Source: Flavihumibacter rivuli
GTDB taxonomy: Bacteria; Bacteroidota; Bacteroidia; Chitinophagales; Chitinophagaceae
Reading direction: 5' to 3'
Assembly: GCF_018595685.2 (NCBI RefSeq)
Contig: NZ_CP092334.1
Span: 2,570,001 to 2,634,000, forward strand
Length of the DNA stretch: 64,000 nucleotides
The notes beneath the pieces are model-generated. The model saw only the letters and a program-made list of their open reading frames with translations, was not told the origin of the DNA and ran no database searches. A program made the translations under genes and the position numbers. Below, piece after piece: positions 18,331 to 27,599 of the stretch (within the stretch, counting starts at the first letter, position 1; the number at the start of each line of letters is the position of its first letter).

Positions 18331-19191
18331 TCAGCCAATGAACCATTCCCCATCAGCCGGCACATTGACCCTTGCATCAAGACCCGCAGCACTGACCGCC
18401 TGCTTTAACCCGGCACGCGTCAGGTAACAATGGTTGATGGTTTCCATGTGCACCGCAAACAGCTTTGCAGCAGGACTATGTTTAGCTGTAGTGATCACAT
18501 CAGCGGCCGTCATGGTGATGGGGTCGCCTTGCAGGAACTGGGCGGCACCACTGTTCACCACCACCCAATCAGGCCGGTATGTATCCAGCACATCCGCAAC
18601 TTCTTCACACCAGATGGTATCACCCGCTATGTAAAGCTTCCTTTGGCCATCATCCAAAACAAAACCTGAAACAGGTGCCATCATCTTCCCTATCTCCCCC
18701 GTTCCATGCTGCCCACCAGTTCGGTGAATGGCGATTCGTTGCCACTCCACATGGTCAGCTACAGGCTGGAGGTTTGTGAATCCCTGTTCCCTTAGTTTGC
18801 CGGCATCTTCGGGTTGACAGAACAAGAGGATGTCCTTTGGCAGGAGATTCCTTGCCGCTTCATCCCAATGGTCGCGATGCATATGGGTAAGCATTACGGC
18901 ATCAATGGATTGTACCAACCCTCGTAATTCCTGTTCAGTAAGGGGCAGTTCAACCATTGGGATCCGGATGGCATTACTAGCCATTTCAATGGGCTTCATG
19001 GAATCCTTCTTCCCTAACATGGGATCCACCAATATCTTCTTTCCCGCCACCTCCACCACCAGAGTGGCATTCCTGAGTAACCTGACTTTCATACCGCGTT
19101 TCTTTTTATAGAAGGCACCCAAGCGGCCCGCGTTCAACAGACCACCGGCCAGCAGTGCCATATTTAGTAAAAATGTCCTTCTGCTAAACAT
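18331..19191 (-). CDS. Exported MBL-fold metal-dependent hydrolase (UlaG/RomA-like)
   Basis: 286 aa. It begins with a Tat-like signal (SRRTFLLNMALLAGGLLNAG, twin arginine at residues 4-5). The metallo-beta-lactamase signature HMHRDH is at residues 103-108, preceded by DAVMLT, with GGQHGTG, YIAGDTIW and a late HMETINH histidine motif completing the site. The family covers lactonases and phosphodiesterases, so the reaction is not fixed. It is divergent from the AraC gene (85-bp gap) and followed by an oxidoreductase gene. Confidence 0.85.
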   Translation of the reverse strand: MFSRRTFLLNMALLAGGLLNAGRLGAFYKKKRGMKVRLLRNATLVVEVAGKKILVDPMLGKKDSMKPIEMASNAIRIPMVELPLTEQELRGLVQSIDAVMLTHMHRDHWDEAARNLLPKDILLFCQPEDAGKLREQGFTNLQPVADHVEWQRIAIHRTGGQHGTGEIGKMMAPVSGFVLDDGQRKLYIAGDTIWCEEVADVLDTYRPDWVVVNSGAAQFLQGDPITMTAADVITTAKHSPAAKLFAVHMETINHCYLTRAGLKQAVSAAGLDARVNVPADGEWFIG

Positions 19192-19276
19192 TTCTATTCA
19201 TTTGCCCCACAAAGTTATCGTTGTACCTTGTGACAGGTTTATCCCGGCCTGACAAATACTTATCCCAATCGGACAG

Positions 19277-20071
19277 ATGGAATACCGTTATATTGAATGC
19301 GAAGCCTTCACCTCGATCATCGATAAAAAGGATTGTTCCTACCACCAGCGACTGGGCTGGTCCAGGACCGATTGGCATACCCATAACCGCGGACAATTGA
19401 TCTATGCCGAATATGGGATCATGAGGCTTTATGTAGGAGAAAAGATTTATTATGTCCCCTCCTGGCATGCCGCATGGATACCGCAAGGCATCCGGCACAA
19501 GGTGGTCACAGAGTCACAGGACCTCCTTTTCCATACCTTATACCTCGACCAAAGCATGCTGCAAGACCCCTTCTATAAGGAGATCAGTGTATTCCCTGTA
19601 AGCAATATGTTGCGGGAAATGATACTGTTCACGGAAAAATGGCCCATGCTGGGAGAGGCCAATGAACAGGAAAGCAGTTTCCTTCAATCGATCAAATACC
19701 TGCTGGCAGACCATTCAGCAGCAAGGATCCAATTGCATGTACCTGTACCGGGAAATGAGGTCCTTCAAAACATTATCCGGCAAATAGAATCAAAGCTGGA
19801 TGGGAAAATGAAAGCGGGCGAATTAGCCAGGCAATTTGGCCTTAGTGAAAGGACCATGCATCGTTTATTCCTGAAGGAGTTAGGGATGTCCTACACCCAA
19901 TACCTTCAACTAATGCGTATGGTGAAGGCAGCAGAACTGCTCTCCATCGCCGGGATGGGAGTAAGTGAAGCAGCCTATGCTGTGGGCTATGAAAGCATCC
20001 CGAGTTTCACAAGGAGCTTCAGGGAGGTCATGGGTAATGCCCCGGGAAGGATGTACCGCCAGGCAAACTAG
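19277..20071 (+). CDS. AraC-family transcriptional regulator
   Basis: 264 aa. The N-terminal cupin-like sensor contains RTDWHTHNRGQLIYAEYGIM and IPQGIRHKV. Two helix-turn-helix motifs at the C-terminus: MKAGELARQFGLSERTMHRL and VSEAAYAVGYESIPSFTRSF, then the family ending APGRMYR. The gene is divergent from the hydrolase-oxidoreductase pair, which is therefore its likely target. Its stop overlaps the end of the convergent copper regulator by 4 bp. Confidence 0.9.
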   Translation: MEYRYIECEAFTSIIDKKDCSYHQRLGWSRTDWHTHNRGQLIYAEYGIMRLYVGEKIYYVPSWHAAWIPQGIRHKVVTESQDLLFHTLYLDQSMLQDPFYKEISVFPVSNMLREMILFTEKWPMLGEANEQESSFLQSIKYLLADHSAARIQLHVPVPGNEVLQNIIRQIESKLDGKMKAGELARQFGLSERTMHRLFLKELGMSYTQYLQLMRMVKAAELLSIAGMGVSEAAYAVGYESIPSFTRSFREVMGNAPGRMYRQAN

Positions 20072-20631
20072 TGGATATTATCCAGGGTCTTCCTGGGCTT
20101 CTCCCTTAATTGTTTGAAATGACTGGGTGTAAGTCCGGTAACCTTCTTGAACTGGTTACTCAGGTGGGCCACGCTACTATAACCCAGGTCGAAGGCGATC
20201 TGCGTCAGGCTCTTCTCATCATATACCAGCAACTCCTTGACCTTCTCCACCTTCAGCAAAATAAAATATTGCTCAATGGTCACGCCTTCCACTTCAGAGA
20301 ACAGCTTGCTAAGGGAGGAATAATCCTTATGCAGGCGGTTGGCAAGGATATCAGAAAGGTTATACCGTTCCAGCTCTTCGGGTTCTTCAACAAGGCTGAT
20401 CATGATGGCCTTAATGCTTTCGATCAGCTGCGATGATTTATCATTGATCCATTCGAAACCAAGCTCATGCAAGGCCCTGTTGATCTCGTCCAGTTGTTCA
20501 GCCGTGGGAGCATCCTTCAACTCCACTTCACCAAGATTGACCATCAGCACCTGGTGGCCTAATTTCTCCAGCTCGGCTTTTACCGCCCATTTGCAGCGGT
20601 TGCATACCATATTTTTGATGTAGAACTTCAT
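20068..20631 (-). CDS. AraC-type regulator with N-terminal metal-binding-like domain
   Basis: 187 aa. Residues 1-70 look like a heavy-metal-associated fold with a CxxC loop (FYIKNMVCNRCKWAVKAELE; C10 and C13), ending GFEWIN. Residues about 75-187 hold an AraC DNA-binding domain (LTQIAFDLGYSSVAHLSNQF, then VTGLTPSHFKQLR). I infer a copper-responsive regulator that senses metal through the CxxC domain, since the gene lies 133 bp downstream of, and on the same strand as, the CopA-type ATPase. Such fusions occur in Bacteroidota. A terminator-like hairpin lies between the two genes and a TAACTTTG box precedes this one, so it may be transcribed separately. Confidence 0.85.
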   Translation of the reverse strand: MKFYIKNMVCNRCKWAVKAELEKLGHQVLMVNLGEVELKDAPTAEQLDEINRALHELGFEWINDKSSQLIESIKAIMISLVEEPEELERYNLSDILANRLHKDYSSLSKLFSEVEGVTIEQYFILLKVEKVKELLVYDEKSLTQIAFDLGYSSVAHLSNQFKKVTGLTPSHFKQLREKPRKTLDNIH

Positions 20632-20644
20632 ATCGGATATATTT

Positions 20645-20652
20645 CAAAGTTA
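20645..20652 (-). promoter_or_regulatory. Putative -7 box of the AraC/HMA regulator gene
   Basis: Minus strand TAACTTTG, exact TAnnTTTG, 13 nt upstream of the ATG at 20631. Confidence 0.45.
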
Positions 20653-20716
20653 ACCAATTCAATACAACGATAAGCCCGGGCCAGGGGTCCCAATCCATCC
20701 CCTGCGGGAAAAACAA

Positions 20717-20743
20717 AGGAAAAGGGGTTGTAACCAACCCCTT
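20717..20743 (-). terminator. Terminator after the copper ATPase
   Basis: AAGGGGTTG / CAACCCCTT, a perfect 9-bp stem with a 4-nt loop (20722-20743). On the minus strand it is followed by TTCCTTTG, a weak T tract, 21 bp past the ATPase stop. Confidence 0.7.
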
Positions 20744-20764
20744 CCCTACCAACTACACCTCACA

Positions 20765-23017
20765 TTAACCTATCAACTTGCTAAACCGTAAACGAAGACT
20801 ATTGCTCACCACACTTACTGAACTCAGTGCCATGGCAGCACCGGCGATCATAGGATTCAGCAGGAACCCATTTACCGGGTAAAGGATACCGGCCGCGATG
20901 GGTATGCCGATGATATTGTAGATGAAGGCCCAGAAAAGGTTCTGGCGGATAGCCTTCACTGTTTTCCTGGAAAGCATCAGCGCTTTAGGGATCTGGATCA
21001 GGTCAGATGACATCAGGGTCATCTTGGCCACATCAATAGCAATATCAGAGCCTTTACCCATGGCGATGCTGACATCGGCCTGCGCCAGGGCATGGGAATC
21101 ATTGATACCATCCCCAACCATCGCTACTACCTTTCCCTGTTGCTGCAATTCTTTAACGAATGCGGCCTTATCTGCAGGCAGTGCTTCTGCCTTATAATGC
21201 TTTATTCCAACCTGCCCGGCAACAGCGGCAGCGGTCTGTTCATTGTCACCGGTGAACATATATACTTCAATTCCCATTGCTTCCATAGCTTGAACCGCCT
21301 GGGCAGAACTAGCTTTCACCTGGTCGGCGATACCCACGATAGCGAGTACTTTGCGGTCCTGGCCAAAATAGATCACGGTTTGGGCGGCGGACTTTCCTTT
21401 TGCAGCGAGGGCAGCGAGGGCAGGTTCGATCTCAGCCTTATTCTCTTCAGCGAACTTGCCGCTACCCACCCAATACTGATTTCCATTTACAGAGGCACTT
21501 ACCCCTTTACCTGTAATGCTTTCAAACTTTCCTACCCCGGCAGCAGCAACGCCTTGTTCACGCAGGTAGCGTACCACGGCTTCCGCCAAGGGGTGTTCAG
21601 ATTGCAATTCCAAACCCAGCAATACGCCCAGCAGTTCCTTCTGGTAGGAAATGGTATGGGAAGCCCAGCCAATGTTAACCACTTCAGGTTTGCCTTCCGT
21701 GATGGTACCGGTCTTATCCAAAATGATCGCATTTACTTTATGTCCCAGTTCCAGGCTTTCGGCATCCTTGATCAGGATACCGTTCTCCGCTCCCTTACCT
21801 ACACCCACCATGATGGCAGTAGGCGTAGCCAGACCTAACGCACATGGACAAGCGATAACTAATACGGTAACAAGGGCCAGCAATCCATGGGTGAGGGCAT
21901 TATCACCACCAAGGATCATCCAGGCTGCAAAAGCCAGTAAAGCGATCCCGATAACGATGGGAACAAAGATCCCTGCGATCTTATCGACCAGCTTCTGCAC
22001 CGGCGCCTTGGAGCCCTGGGCTTCCTGCACCATCCTGATGATACCGGCCAGCATGGTGGCACCACCGACTTTTTCCGCTACGAAACGGAAACTGCCTTTC
22101 TGGTTAATGGTACCTGCAAAGACTGCGGAACCTGCAGTTTTGAATACCGGAACAGGTTCACCCGATAACATGGATTCATCGATATAACTTTCGCCGCCCT
22201 GGATCTTGCCATCCACCGGGATCTTCTCCCCGCTTCTCACCAGGATCAGGTCACCAACCTTCACCTGTGCAACAGGGATCTCCTGTTCCTTACCATCAAC
22301 GATGACCAGCACCGTCTTGGGTTGCAAACCGATCAGTTTCTTGATCGCAGAGGAAGTATTGGACTTGGCCTTTTCTTCAAGCAGTTTACCCAGCATGATG
22401 AAAACGATCACTACCGCTGCAGCTTCAAAATATACGTGGGCGTGGATACCCCTTTCATGCCAGAAATCGGGGAAGAGGGTATTGAATACGCTGAAGATAT
22501 AGGCGATACCTGTACTCAGTGCCACCAGCGTATCCATATTGGCCTTGCGGTGACGGGCCTGCTTCCAGGCGTTCACAAAGAAGTTCTGGCCAAAAACAAA
22601 TAATACCGGCGTGCTCAGCGCCCACATGATATAATTGCCATAAGGCATATCCATGAAGAACATCCCGATGATAAATACGGGGAAGGTCAGGATAGCGGCC
22701 CAAAGGGTCCTTTTCCTCAGGCTTTGGTAGTGCTCCTGCTGGATATTCTCCTGCTTTTCGGTGGCATTCTCTGTATCGATGATCAGGTCGTAACCGATGG
22801 ATTGCACCACCTGTTGCATCTGGGTCATATCGACCAGTGAAGGATCATATTCAACATTCAGTTGCTGGCCCGCAAAATTTACGGCGGCCTGTTTCACCCC
22901 ATCCAGGGAGGCAACCATGGATTCCACACTCACCGCACAGGCAGCACAACTCATGCCTGTAACCGGGATAGAAGCCTTGGTCGTCTTTCCATTTATGATC
23001 GTAGCTTGATTTTCCAT
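20765..23017 (-). CDS. copA: Copper-translocating P1B-type ATPase
   Basis: 750 aa from the ATG at 23017; the upstream in-frame ATG adds seven unrelated residues. Inner-membrane Cu(I) exporter. One N-terminal metal-binding domain has GMSCAAC (C24, C27). The membrane ion site is C390-P-C392 in ACPCALGLATPTA. The phosphorylated aspartate is D434 in DKTGTITEGKPEV. SEHPLAEAV gives the P1B HP motif, and VGDGINDSHALAQADVSIAM the hinge, where SH replaces the commoner AP/SP. The final helices carry the MSSVSVV-type end (ALSSVSVVSNSLRL), typical of Cu(I) pumps. The downstream CxxC regulator gene supports a copper role. Confidence 0.93.
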   Translation of the reverse strand: MENQATIINGKTTKASIPVTGMSCAACAVSVESMVASLDGVKQAAVNFAGQQLNVEYDPSLVDMTQMQQVVQSIGYDLIIDTENATEKQENIQQEHYQSLRKRTLWAAILTFPVFIIGMFFMDMPYGNYIMWALSTPVLFVFGQNFFVNAWKQARHRKANMDTLVALSTGIAYIFSVFNTLFPDFWHERGIHAHVYFEAAAVVIVFIMLGKLLEEKAKSNTSSAIKKLIGLQPKTVLVIVDGKEQEIPVAQVKVGDLILVRSGEKIPVDGKIQGGESYIDESMLSGEPVPVFKTAGSAVFAGTINQKGSFRFVAEKVGGATMLAGIIRMVQEAQGSKAPVQKLVDKIAGIFVPIVIGIALLAFAAWMILGGDNALTHGLLALVTVLVIACPCALGLATPTAIMVGVGKGAENGILIKDAESLELGHKVNAIILDKTGTITEGKPEVVNIGWASHTISYQKELLGVLLGLELQSEHPLAEAVVRYLREQGVAAAGVGKFESITGKGVSASVNGNQYWVGSGKFAEENKAEIEPALAALAAKGKSAAQTVIYFGQDRKVLAIVGIADQVKASSAQAVQAMEAMGIEVYMFTGDNEQTAAAVAGQVGIKHYKAEALPADKAAFVKELQQQGKVVAMVGDGINDSHALAQADVSIAMGKGSDIAIDVAKMTLMSSDLIQIPKALMLSRKTVKAIRQNLFWAFIYNIIGIPIAAGILYPVNGFLLNPMIAGAAMALSSVSVVSNSLRLRFSKLIG

Positions 23018-23190
23018 AACGCTAAATTGATACCACAAAGTTCCGTTACTATGGGACCCAAAGCGTTATACAATGATGGTTGATTGTTACAGGATTGCGA
23101 AAGGAAGCCGGTCATTCGTCCATTGAAAACAGGCTTTTATCAATCCAATTTTCCTGGTGAACACCGTTCATGGAATTTTGTCTCCTAAAA

Positions 23191-23376
23191 ATGGAAAGCA
23201 TGCAGGCAAAACTCATCTTTGTTGGGCTGGCAATTGGCAGTAGCCTTGTATTCGCAGATTTTTCAATTTACATACAGCCAAAGTCATTACCACTGAAACT
23301 ACATGCACCAAGGCCTGCTAAAACATTTACACCTGTACAATATGGACCAATTGGTGCATTTTTGGAACTAAACTGA
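23191..23376 (+). CDS. Possible small exported protein
   Basis: 61 aa if the ATG at 23191 is used (23170 and 23200 are also in frame). Residues 4-22 form a signal-like stretch (QAKLIFVGLAIGSSLVFA), followed by a proline-rich 35-residue mature part with KSLPLKLHAPRPAKTF. Not recognised. It ends 7 bp before the GNAT start, a spacing that fits a two-gene unit. Short length leaves chance possible. Confidence 0.35.
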   Translation: MESMQAKLIFVGLAIGSSLVFADFSIYIQPKSLPLKLHAPRPAKTFTPVQYGPIGAFLELN

Positions 23377-23383
23377 ATCAATC

Positions 23384-23878
23384 ATGATTAGCCCTGTTTC
23401 GATAGTTGATTACGAGGAAAAATATAAAGAATCCTTGATATCACTTATCCTGCATATCCAGCAGCAGGAATTCAATGTGCCGATCACCAGGGAAGACCAG
23501 CCCGACCTATTAGATATTAAAAAATATTACCAGCAGGAAAAAGGCAATTTTTGGCTGGCCTTATTCAATAATGAAGTCGTCGGGTCTATTGGCCTTCTTG
23601 ATATTGATAAGGAGTGTATGGCACTGAGGAAAATGTTTGTACATGAAGCACATAGGGGGAAATCAATCGGACTCGCCAAATTGCTGCTGGAAAAGGCTAT
23701 CCAATGGTCAGAACAAAATGGTAAACAATTCATTTACCTGGGAACCAACCCCAAATTACTTGCAGCCCATCGCTTTTATGAGAAGAATGGATTCATCCAG
23801 GTCCCGGAAAAAAGCCTTCCCCCCAGTTTTCCAAAAATGAAAGTGGATAGTATATTCTACAAGCTAGCATTATCCTGA
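23384..23878 (+). CDS. GNAT family N-acetyltransferase
   Basis: 164 aa, a single GNAT domain. The acetyl-CoA motif is FVHEAHRGKSIGLAKLLLEK (R-G-K-S-I-G), with GSIGLLDIDKECMALRKM before it and the terminal HRFYEKNGF. It transfers an acetyl group from acetyl-CoA to an unknown amine. Cytoplasmic, no signal. The weakly supported small ORF just upstream may be co-transcribed. Confidence 0.85.
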   Translation: MISPVSIVDYEEKYKESLISLILHIQQQEFNVPITREDQPDLLDIKKYYQQEKGNFWLALFNNEVVGSIGLLDIDKECMALRKMFVHEAHRGKSIGLAKLLLEKAIQWSEQNGKQFIYLGTNPKLLAAHRFYEKNGFIQVPEKSLPPSFPKMKVDSIFYKLALS

Positions 23879-24135
23879 TCAGTAGGTAAAGCCGGCACTC
23901 GTCAGCCGGATTCCGTCATTCATCTGTTATTGATTCCTGCCTAATACTTTATTCTTTCCCTTTGCATCGGTATTCCAACAAGTTGGCTATGATGTAATGT
24001 CCATTGCAGTCATTTCCTTATTGGGTCATTACTGAATAAAATGATTGCATACAAATCTGTACCAGCGCAAAAGAAAAACACCCGGAATAGCAACCGGGGA
24101 ATGGATGTAGGAGCTTAGGAAAAAACAACTATACT

Positions 24136-24978
24136 ATGAAAGGAATGAAAACGATGAAGTACAATGTAATTATCCTTATCTCGATGTTTATCTGTGGATA
24201 TGTGTCTGCCCAAAACGGGAACACCAAAACGGATAAACTCTACCTGATTACAGGTGAGGTAAAGGAAGGGAAGGTGACCAGTGTGGATGGGGATGCCATC
24301 CAGTTCACCTATGCCGGTGAAACCCTGTCCTATACCATCAGGAAGGCCCAGTTGAACAGGATCGAATTTGGCAGTGGCAGGACAGAATACCTGAATGAGA
24401 AAAGAAGTATCCCCATACCCATCAGGGAAAAAATGGAGAACCGCGTAGCCATCCTTCCCATGCAATACATCGCTGCATCGGCCACTACCAGTGAAGAAGG
24501 CATGCAACTGGTTTTGCAGCAACAGGCATTTGCCTACCTGAACCAAAACACCAGGGAGCTCAAAGTGCAGGACCCCACCGAAACCAATGCCCTCCTCCTC
24601 AAAAACGATATCAATGGCAAGAACATCATGAAGTATACCACTGCTGAACTGGCAGCTTTGTTACAGGTGGAATACCTGGTGGTCGGTACCGTTAACCAGG
24701 TAAACGGCGATATCAATACCAATAGCCATTCCAACAAGAAGGAGGAAACCAGCATTGGCCCGAAAGGACCTTCCAAGATCGGGGTGAAGGAAGAGACCCA
24801 ACAGAATGGTTTCTCCACCACTACCCAAAACGTCAACACCATGGTCAACCTGGCTGTGTACAATTATAAAGGCGACAACCTCTTTAACCAGTCCAGGAAA
24901 TCGATCCTCACTACGCCCACAGCATATAAGAATACATTGCAGTACCTGTTAAAAAGAACACCCATCTATAAACGCTAA
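24136..24978 (+). CDS. Exported protein with CsgG/TolB-N-like region, unknown function
   Basis: 280 aa; ATGs at 24136, 24145 and 24154 are all possible. Signal peptide to about residue 26 (IISMFICGYVSAQ region). An N-terminal beta-rich segment (KLYLITGEVKEGKVTSVDG, then IQFTYAGETLSYTIRKAQ) resembles domains that read a GEV-x-EGKV-x-V pattern in Bacteroidota secreted proteins. From RVAILPMQYI to LLQVEYLVVGTVNQVNGD it resembles the nucleotide-free TolB-N/CsgG-like fold (AVLP.....Y.V.G.V). The end, VNLAVYNYKGDNLFNQSRKS, fits the same fold. Role unknown; probably a periplasmic or outer-membrane factor. A strong terminator follows. Confidence 0.75.
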   Translation: MKGMKTMKYNVIILISMFICGYVSAQNGNTKTDKLYLITGEVKEGKVTSVDGDAIQFTYAGETLSYTIRKAQLNRIEFGSGRTEYLNEKRSIPIPIREKMENRVAILPMQYIAASATTSEEGMQLVLQQQAFAYLNQNTRELKVQDPTETNALLLKNDINGKNIMKYTTAELAALLQVEYLVVGTVNQVNGDINTNSHSNKKEETSIGPKGPSKIGVKEETQQNGFSTTTQNVNTMVNLAVYNYKGDNLFNQSRKSILTTPTAYKNTLQYLLKRTPIYKR

Positions 24979-25017
24979 ATATTTTCATTGATAAGGTTAG
25001 CATGAATCCTACCCTGG

Positions 25018-25046
25018 GGCGCGGTATTGATTACCGCGCCATTTTT
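25018..25046 (+). terminator. Rho-independent terminator
   Basis: GGCGCGGTA / TACCGCGCC perfect 9-bp stem, loop TTGAT, then ATTTTTG. It lies between the CsgG/TolB-like gene and the DUF2568 gene and rules out the upstream start at 25027 for the latter. Confidence 0.9.
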
Positions 25047-25107
25047 GAATACTTTAATTTTATGCAACTTCTCTATTAAAATTACTGTCAACGATTTTTT
25101 AACCATC

Positions 25108-25467
25108 ATGAACAACCACCCGATCAATCTAACCCTACGCTTCCTGCTGGAATTGTTTGCCCTTTATAGCATGGGCAGATGGGCCTGGGTAACCCAGGAA
25201 GGCATTTCCAAATACCTGTTGGCCATTGGGCTACCCCTGGTAGCAGCGGCGGCCTGGGGGATCTTCAGGGTTCCCAATGATCCGGGTAATGCCATGGTGG
25301 CTATTCCTGGCTGGAGCAGGTTGCTGTTGGAAACAGTGTTCTTTGGGCTGGCCATCCTGCTACTATGGAGATCAGGCGCCATAACGCCCGCCAAATACTT
25401 CCTGTTCATTACCCTTTTGCACTATATCGTTTCCTACGACCGTATTGCCTGGATCATCAGGCAATAA
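25108..25467 (+). CDS. YrdB/DUF2568 family membrane protein
   Basis: 119 aa from the ATG at 25108; earlier in-frame starts lie within the terminator. Four predicted membrane helices with the DUF2568 pattern: LTLRFLLELFALYSMGRWAW, then LLAIGLPLVAAAAWGIFRVP, FFGLAILLLWRSG and the last helix. The family is of unknown function. The next gene starts 23 bp later on the same strand. Confidence 0.85.
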   Translation: MNNHPINLTLRFLLELFALYSMGRWAWVTQEGISKYLLAIGLPLVAAAAWGIFRVPNDPGNAMVAIPGWSRLLLETVFFGLAILLLWRSGAITPAKYFLFITLLHYIVSYDRIAWIIRQ

Positions 25468-25490
25468 CATGTTCACACTATTCTACAACC

Positions 25491-26339
25491 ATGTTTACCA
25501 TCCAGACACTAGAAAATTCTACCCTCGCTGAGATCGCCGGTTGTTTCAATGCAGCATTTGCCGATTACCTCGTTCCCATCCATGTTGATGAGGCAAAACT
25601 CACCACTAAGTTCCGCCAGGAAAACATACTGCCGGAATGGTCTGCCGGCGTAATCCATAAAGGCCAATTGGTGGGCTTTATCCTGAACGGTTACCGGGTG
25701 GTCGATGGAAGGGGTGTACTCTACAATGGTGGCACGGGAGTTATACCGGAATACCGCGGGCAGAAGCTGACCGGGAAAATGTATGCCTTCCTAAAAGAAC
25801 GAGGAGAAGCAGCAGGGATAAGGCATTTCGTGCTGGAGTTCATCAAGGGAAACGACAGGGCAAGAAAGGTGTATGAGAATATTGGGTTTTCAGTTAGCCG
25901 GGAATTCAACCTGTACAAAGGAGGAAGGCCTGAAGAGGCGGTATCCCAGACAACCATTACCATCCAACAAATTAAGCAGGCCAACTGGGCAGCATGGGAT
26001 AACTGGAGGGAGATGGTACCCTGTTGGTCGGGAGCCAACGAATCGGTTGATGCCCTTGGCGATGAAGCATTTGTAGCAGTTGCCATGGCCGGAACTGAAA
26101 CCATAGGTTATATCGCGCTCAACCGGCCCACTGCCCGCCTGCTTCAACTTGCAGTAGCACCCGCATTCAGGCGGCAAAAGGTCGCCACCCGATTATTGCA
26201 GTTTGCTTTTGATGCCATAAATGCCGACCAGATGCTGGTCCTCAATGTAGACGCCGGAACTGAAAGCCTTAATGCTTTCTTCCATGCAATTGGGTGGCCC
26301 GTTGCCCTGCAACAGTTTGAAATGGTAATGCAAGGATGA
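25491..26339 (+). CDS. Tandem-GNAT N-acetyltransferase
   Basis: 282 aa from the ATG at 25491; the longer frame starts inside the DUF2568 gene. Two GNAT-like units are seen. The first has VIPEYRGQKLTGKMYAFLKE (R-G-Q-K-L-T) and NDRARKVYENIGF, residues about 80-140. The second has LAVAPAFRRQKVATRLLQFA (R-R-Q-K-V-A) near residues 220-240 and ends with NAFFHAIGW. Paired GNAT proteins usually have one active and one structural half. The substrate is unknown. Confidence 0.85.
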   Translation: MFTIQTLENSTLAEIAGCFNAAFADYLVPIHVDEAKLTTKFRQENILPEWSAGVIHKGQLVGFILNGYRVVDGRGVLYNGGTGVIPEYRGQKLTGKMYAFLKERGEAAGIRHFVLEFIKGNDRARKVYENIGFSVSREFNLYKGGRPEEAVSQTTITIQQIKQANWAAWDNWREMVPCWSGANESVDALGDEAFVAVAMAGTETIGYIALNRPTARLLQLAVAPAFRRQKVATRLLQFAFDAINADQMLVLNVDAGTESLNAFFHAIGWPVALQQFEMVMQG

Positions 26340-26443
26340 CCATCAGGCCAGGTCCCTGATCATCCCCCGAAATGTGTCATTCGTCGGGAATGAATTGTCG
26401 TGGCAGGAAGGATTTCGTCACTTTGCTTCATCAAACCGCAACA

Positions 26444-27364
26444 ATGAAGCAAATCATCCTGTTCCTGACCACCATACTAATCGCCGGCTTTAGCCAAGGC
26501 CAGGACAGTAGTTTCAGTTTTCTCACCTCCGACAGCGTTAGCCTGTATGTGAGGATCGCTGGCAAGGGAGCACCCTGTTTATTCGTACATGGTGGCCCCG
26601 GTTCTACCAGCAATTATTTTGAAGCAGTAGATGCATCACGCCTGATGGAACAGCACTACCGCATGATCTATTTCGACCAGCGGGGATCGGGAAGATCCGG
26701 TTCAGCAAGTAATGGCGATTATTCAACCGGCAGGGTGCTGAAGGACATGGAAGAACTAAGGCAGGCACTGAATATCCGGCAATGGACCGTAATGGGTCAC
26801 TCCTTTGCCGGCCTGATCGTAACACCTTACGCATACCAATACCCGAAATCCATCAGTGCGCTTATCCTGCTGCATGGCACCCTCGACCTGAAAGCATCCA
26901 TCAACAGCCATATCAGCAATGGTAAGATGCTCCTTCAACAGGAAAAAAGAAGTTTTTCCATCCCGGATACCCTTCCCATGATGGAGCAATTATCAGCCGT
27001 TCACAATAAACTGCATGAAGAAGGCATCTGGTACAAGCTGATGTTCAGGAGCCAGCGTGAAAAGGACATCAATGATTCGGTAACCGCTATCATAGGCAAC
27101 CCCAACCGTGAATTTTCCAATAAGGTGTGGGGCTACCCTGAATACTGGGAAGACCTGACAGTCATTACCCCCAGGATAGAATGCCCCGTATTGGTGATAA
27201 CCGGATCCAGGGACTATGCCATTGGCCCGGAACAATACACCCGATTCCTGTTTCCAAGGAAAAAGATCTCCGTTTACCAGGGAGGCCATGCTTCCTACCA
27301 GGAAGATCCCAAATGGTTCTTCTACCAGGTAATGGCATTCCGGAAACAATACCCAATGGATTGA
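26444..27364 (+). CDS. Exported alpha/beta hydrolase (proline iminopeptidase-like)
   Basis: 306 aa from the ATG at 26444, which starts a signal peptide (QIILFLTTILIAGFSQGQ). Alpha/beta-hydrolase fold: oxyanion loop FVHGGPGSTSNYF, YFDQRGSGRS, nucleophile S120 in VMGHSFAG (the second small residue is Ala rather than Gly), acid Asp in VITGSRDYAIGP and His in GGHASYQEDP. HGGPG and DQRGSGRS are typical of S33 proline iminopeptidases, but many relatives are esterases. Location periplasmic by signal. Confidence 0.87.
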   Translation: MKQIILFLTTILIAGFSQGQDSSFSFLTSDSVSLYVRIAGKGAPCLFVHGGPGSTSNYFEAVDASRLMEQHYRMIYFDQRGSGRSGSASNGDYSTGRVLKDMEELRQALNIRQWTVMGHSFAGLIVTPYAYQYPKSISALILLHGTLDLKASINSHISNGKMLLQQEKRSFSIPDTLPMMEQLSAVHNKLHEEGIWYKLMFRSQREKDINDSVTAIIGNPNREFSNKVWGYPEYWEDLTVITPRIECPVLVITGSRDYAIGPEQYTRFLFPRKKISVYQGGHASYQEDPKWFFYQVMAFRKQYPMD

Positions 27365-27460
27365 ACATTGACCATTTAAACCTCTATCCAACATTTCCCA
27401 ACAACCTTATCCACCTTATCTAAGATTGGTTAATGGACACTGTGTGTAGGTTAAGGCTCG

Positions 27461-27487
27461 CAGCCATCCCCGGAAGGAGGATGGCTG
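27461..27487 (+). terminator. Hairpin after the hydrolase gene, possible terminator
   Basis: CAGCCATCC / GGATGGCTG 9-bp perfect stem with a 9-nt loop about 100 bp after the stop. The following TTATGTTATG is only weakly T-rich, so termination is uncertain. Confidence 0.45.
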
Positions 27488-27508
27488 TTATGTTATGGTG
27501 GGGAAGGG

Positions 27509-27556
27509 ATGTGGAAATGTGAAAATGTGGACATGTGAAAATGTGGACATGTGGAT
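27509..27556 (+). repeat. 8-bp tandem repeat, six units
   Basis: Six consecutive 8-mers all beginning ATGTG (ATGTGGAA, ATGTGAAA, ATGTGGAC, ATGTGAAA, ATGTGGAC, ATGTGGAT). Not inside a gene. Confidence 0.85.
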
Positions 27557-27599
27557 CTTGCGCTAACCATTAGGGTGGTATCCCATACTCTTTTATCAC

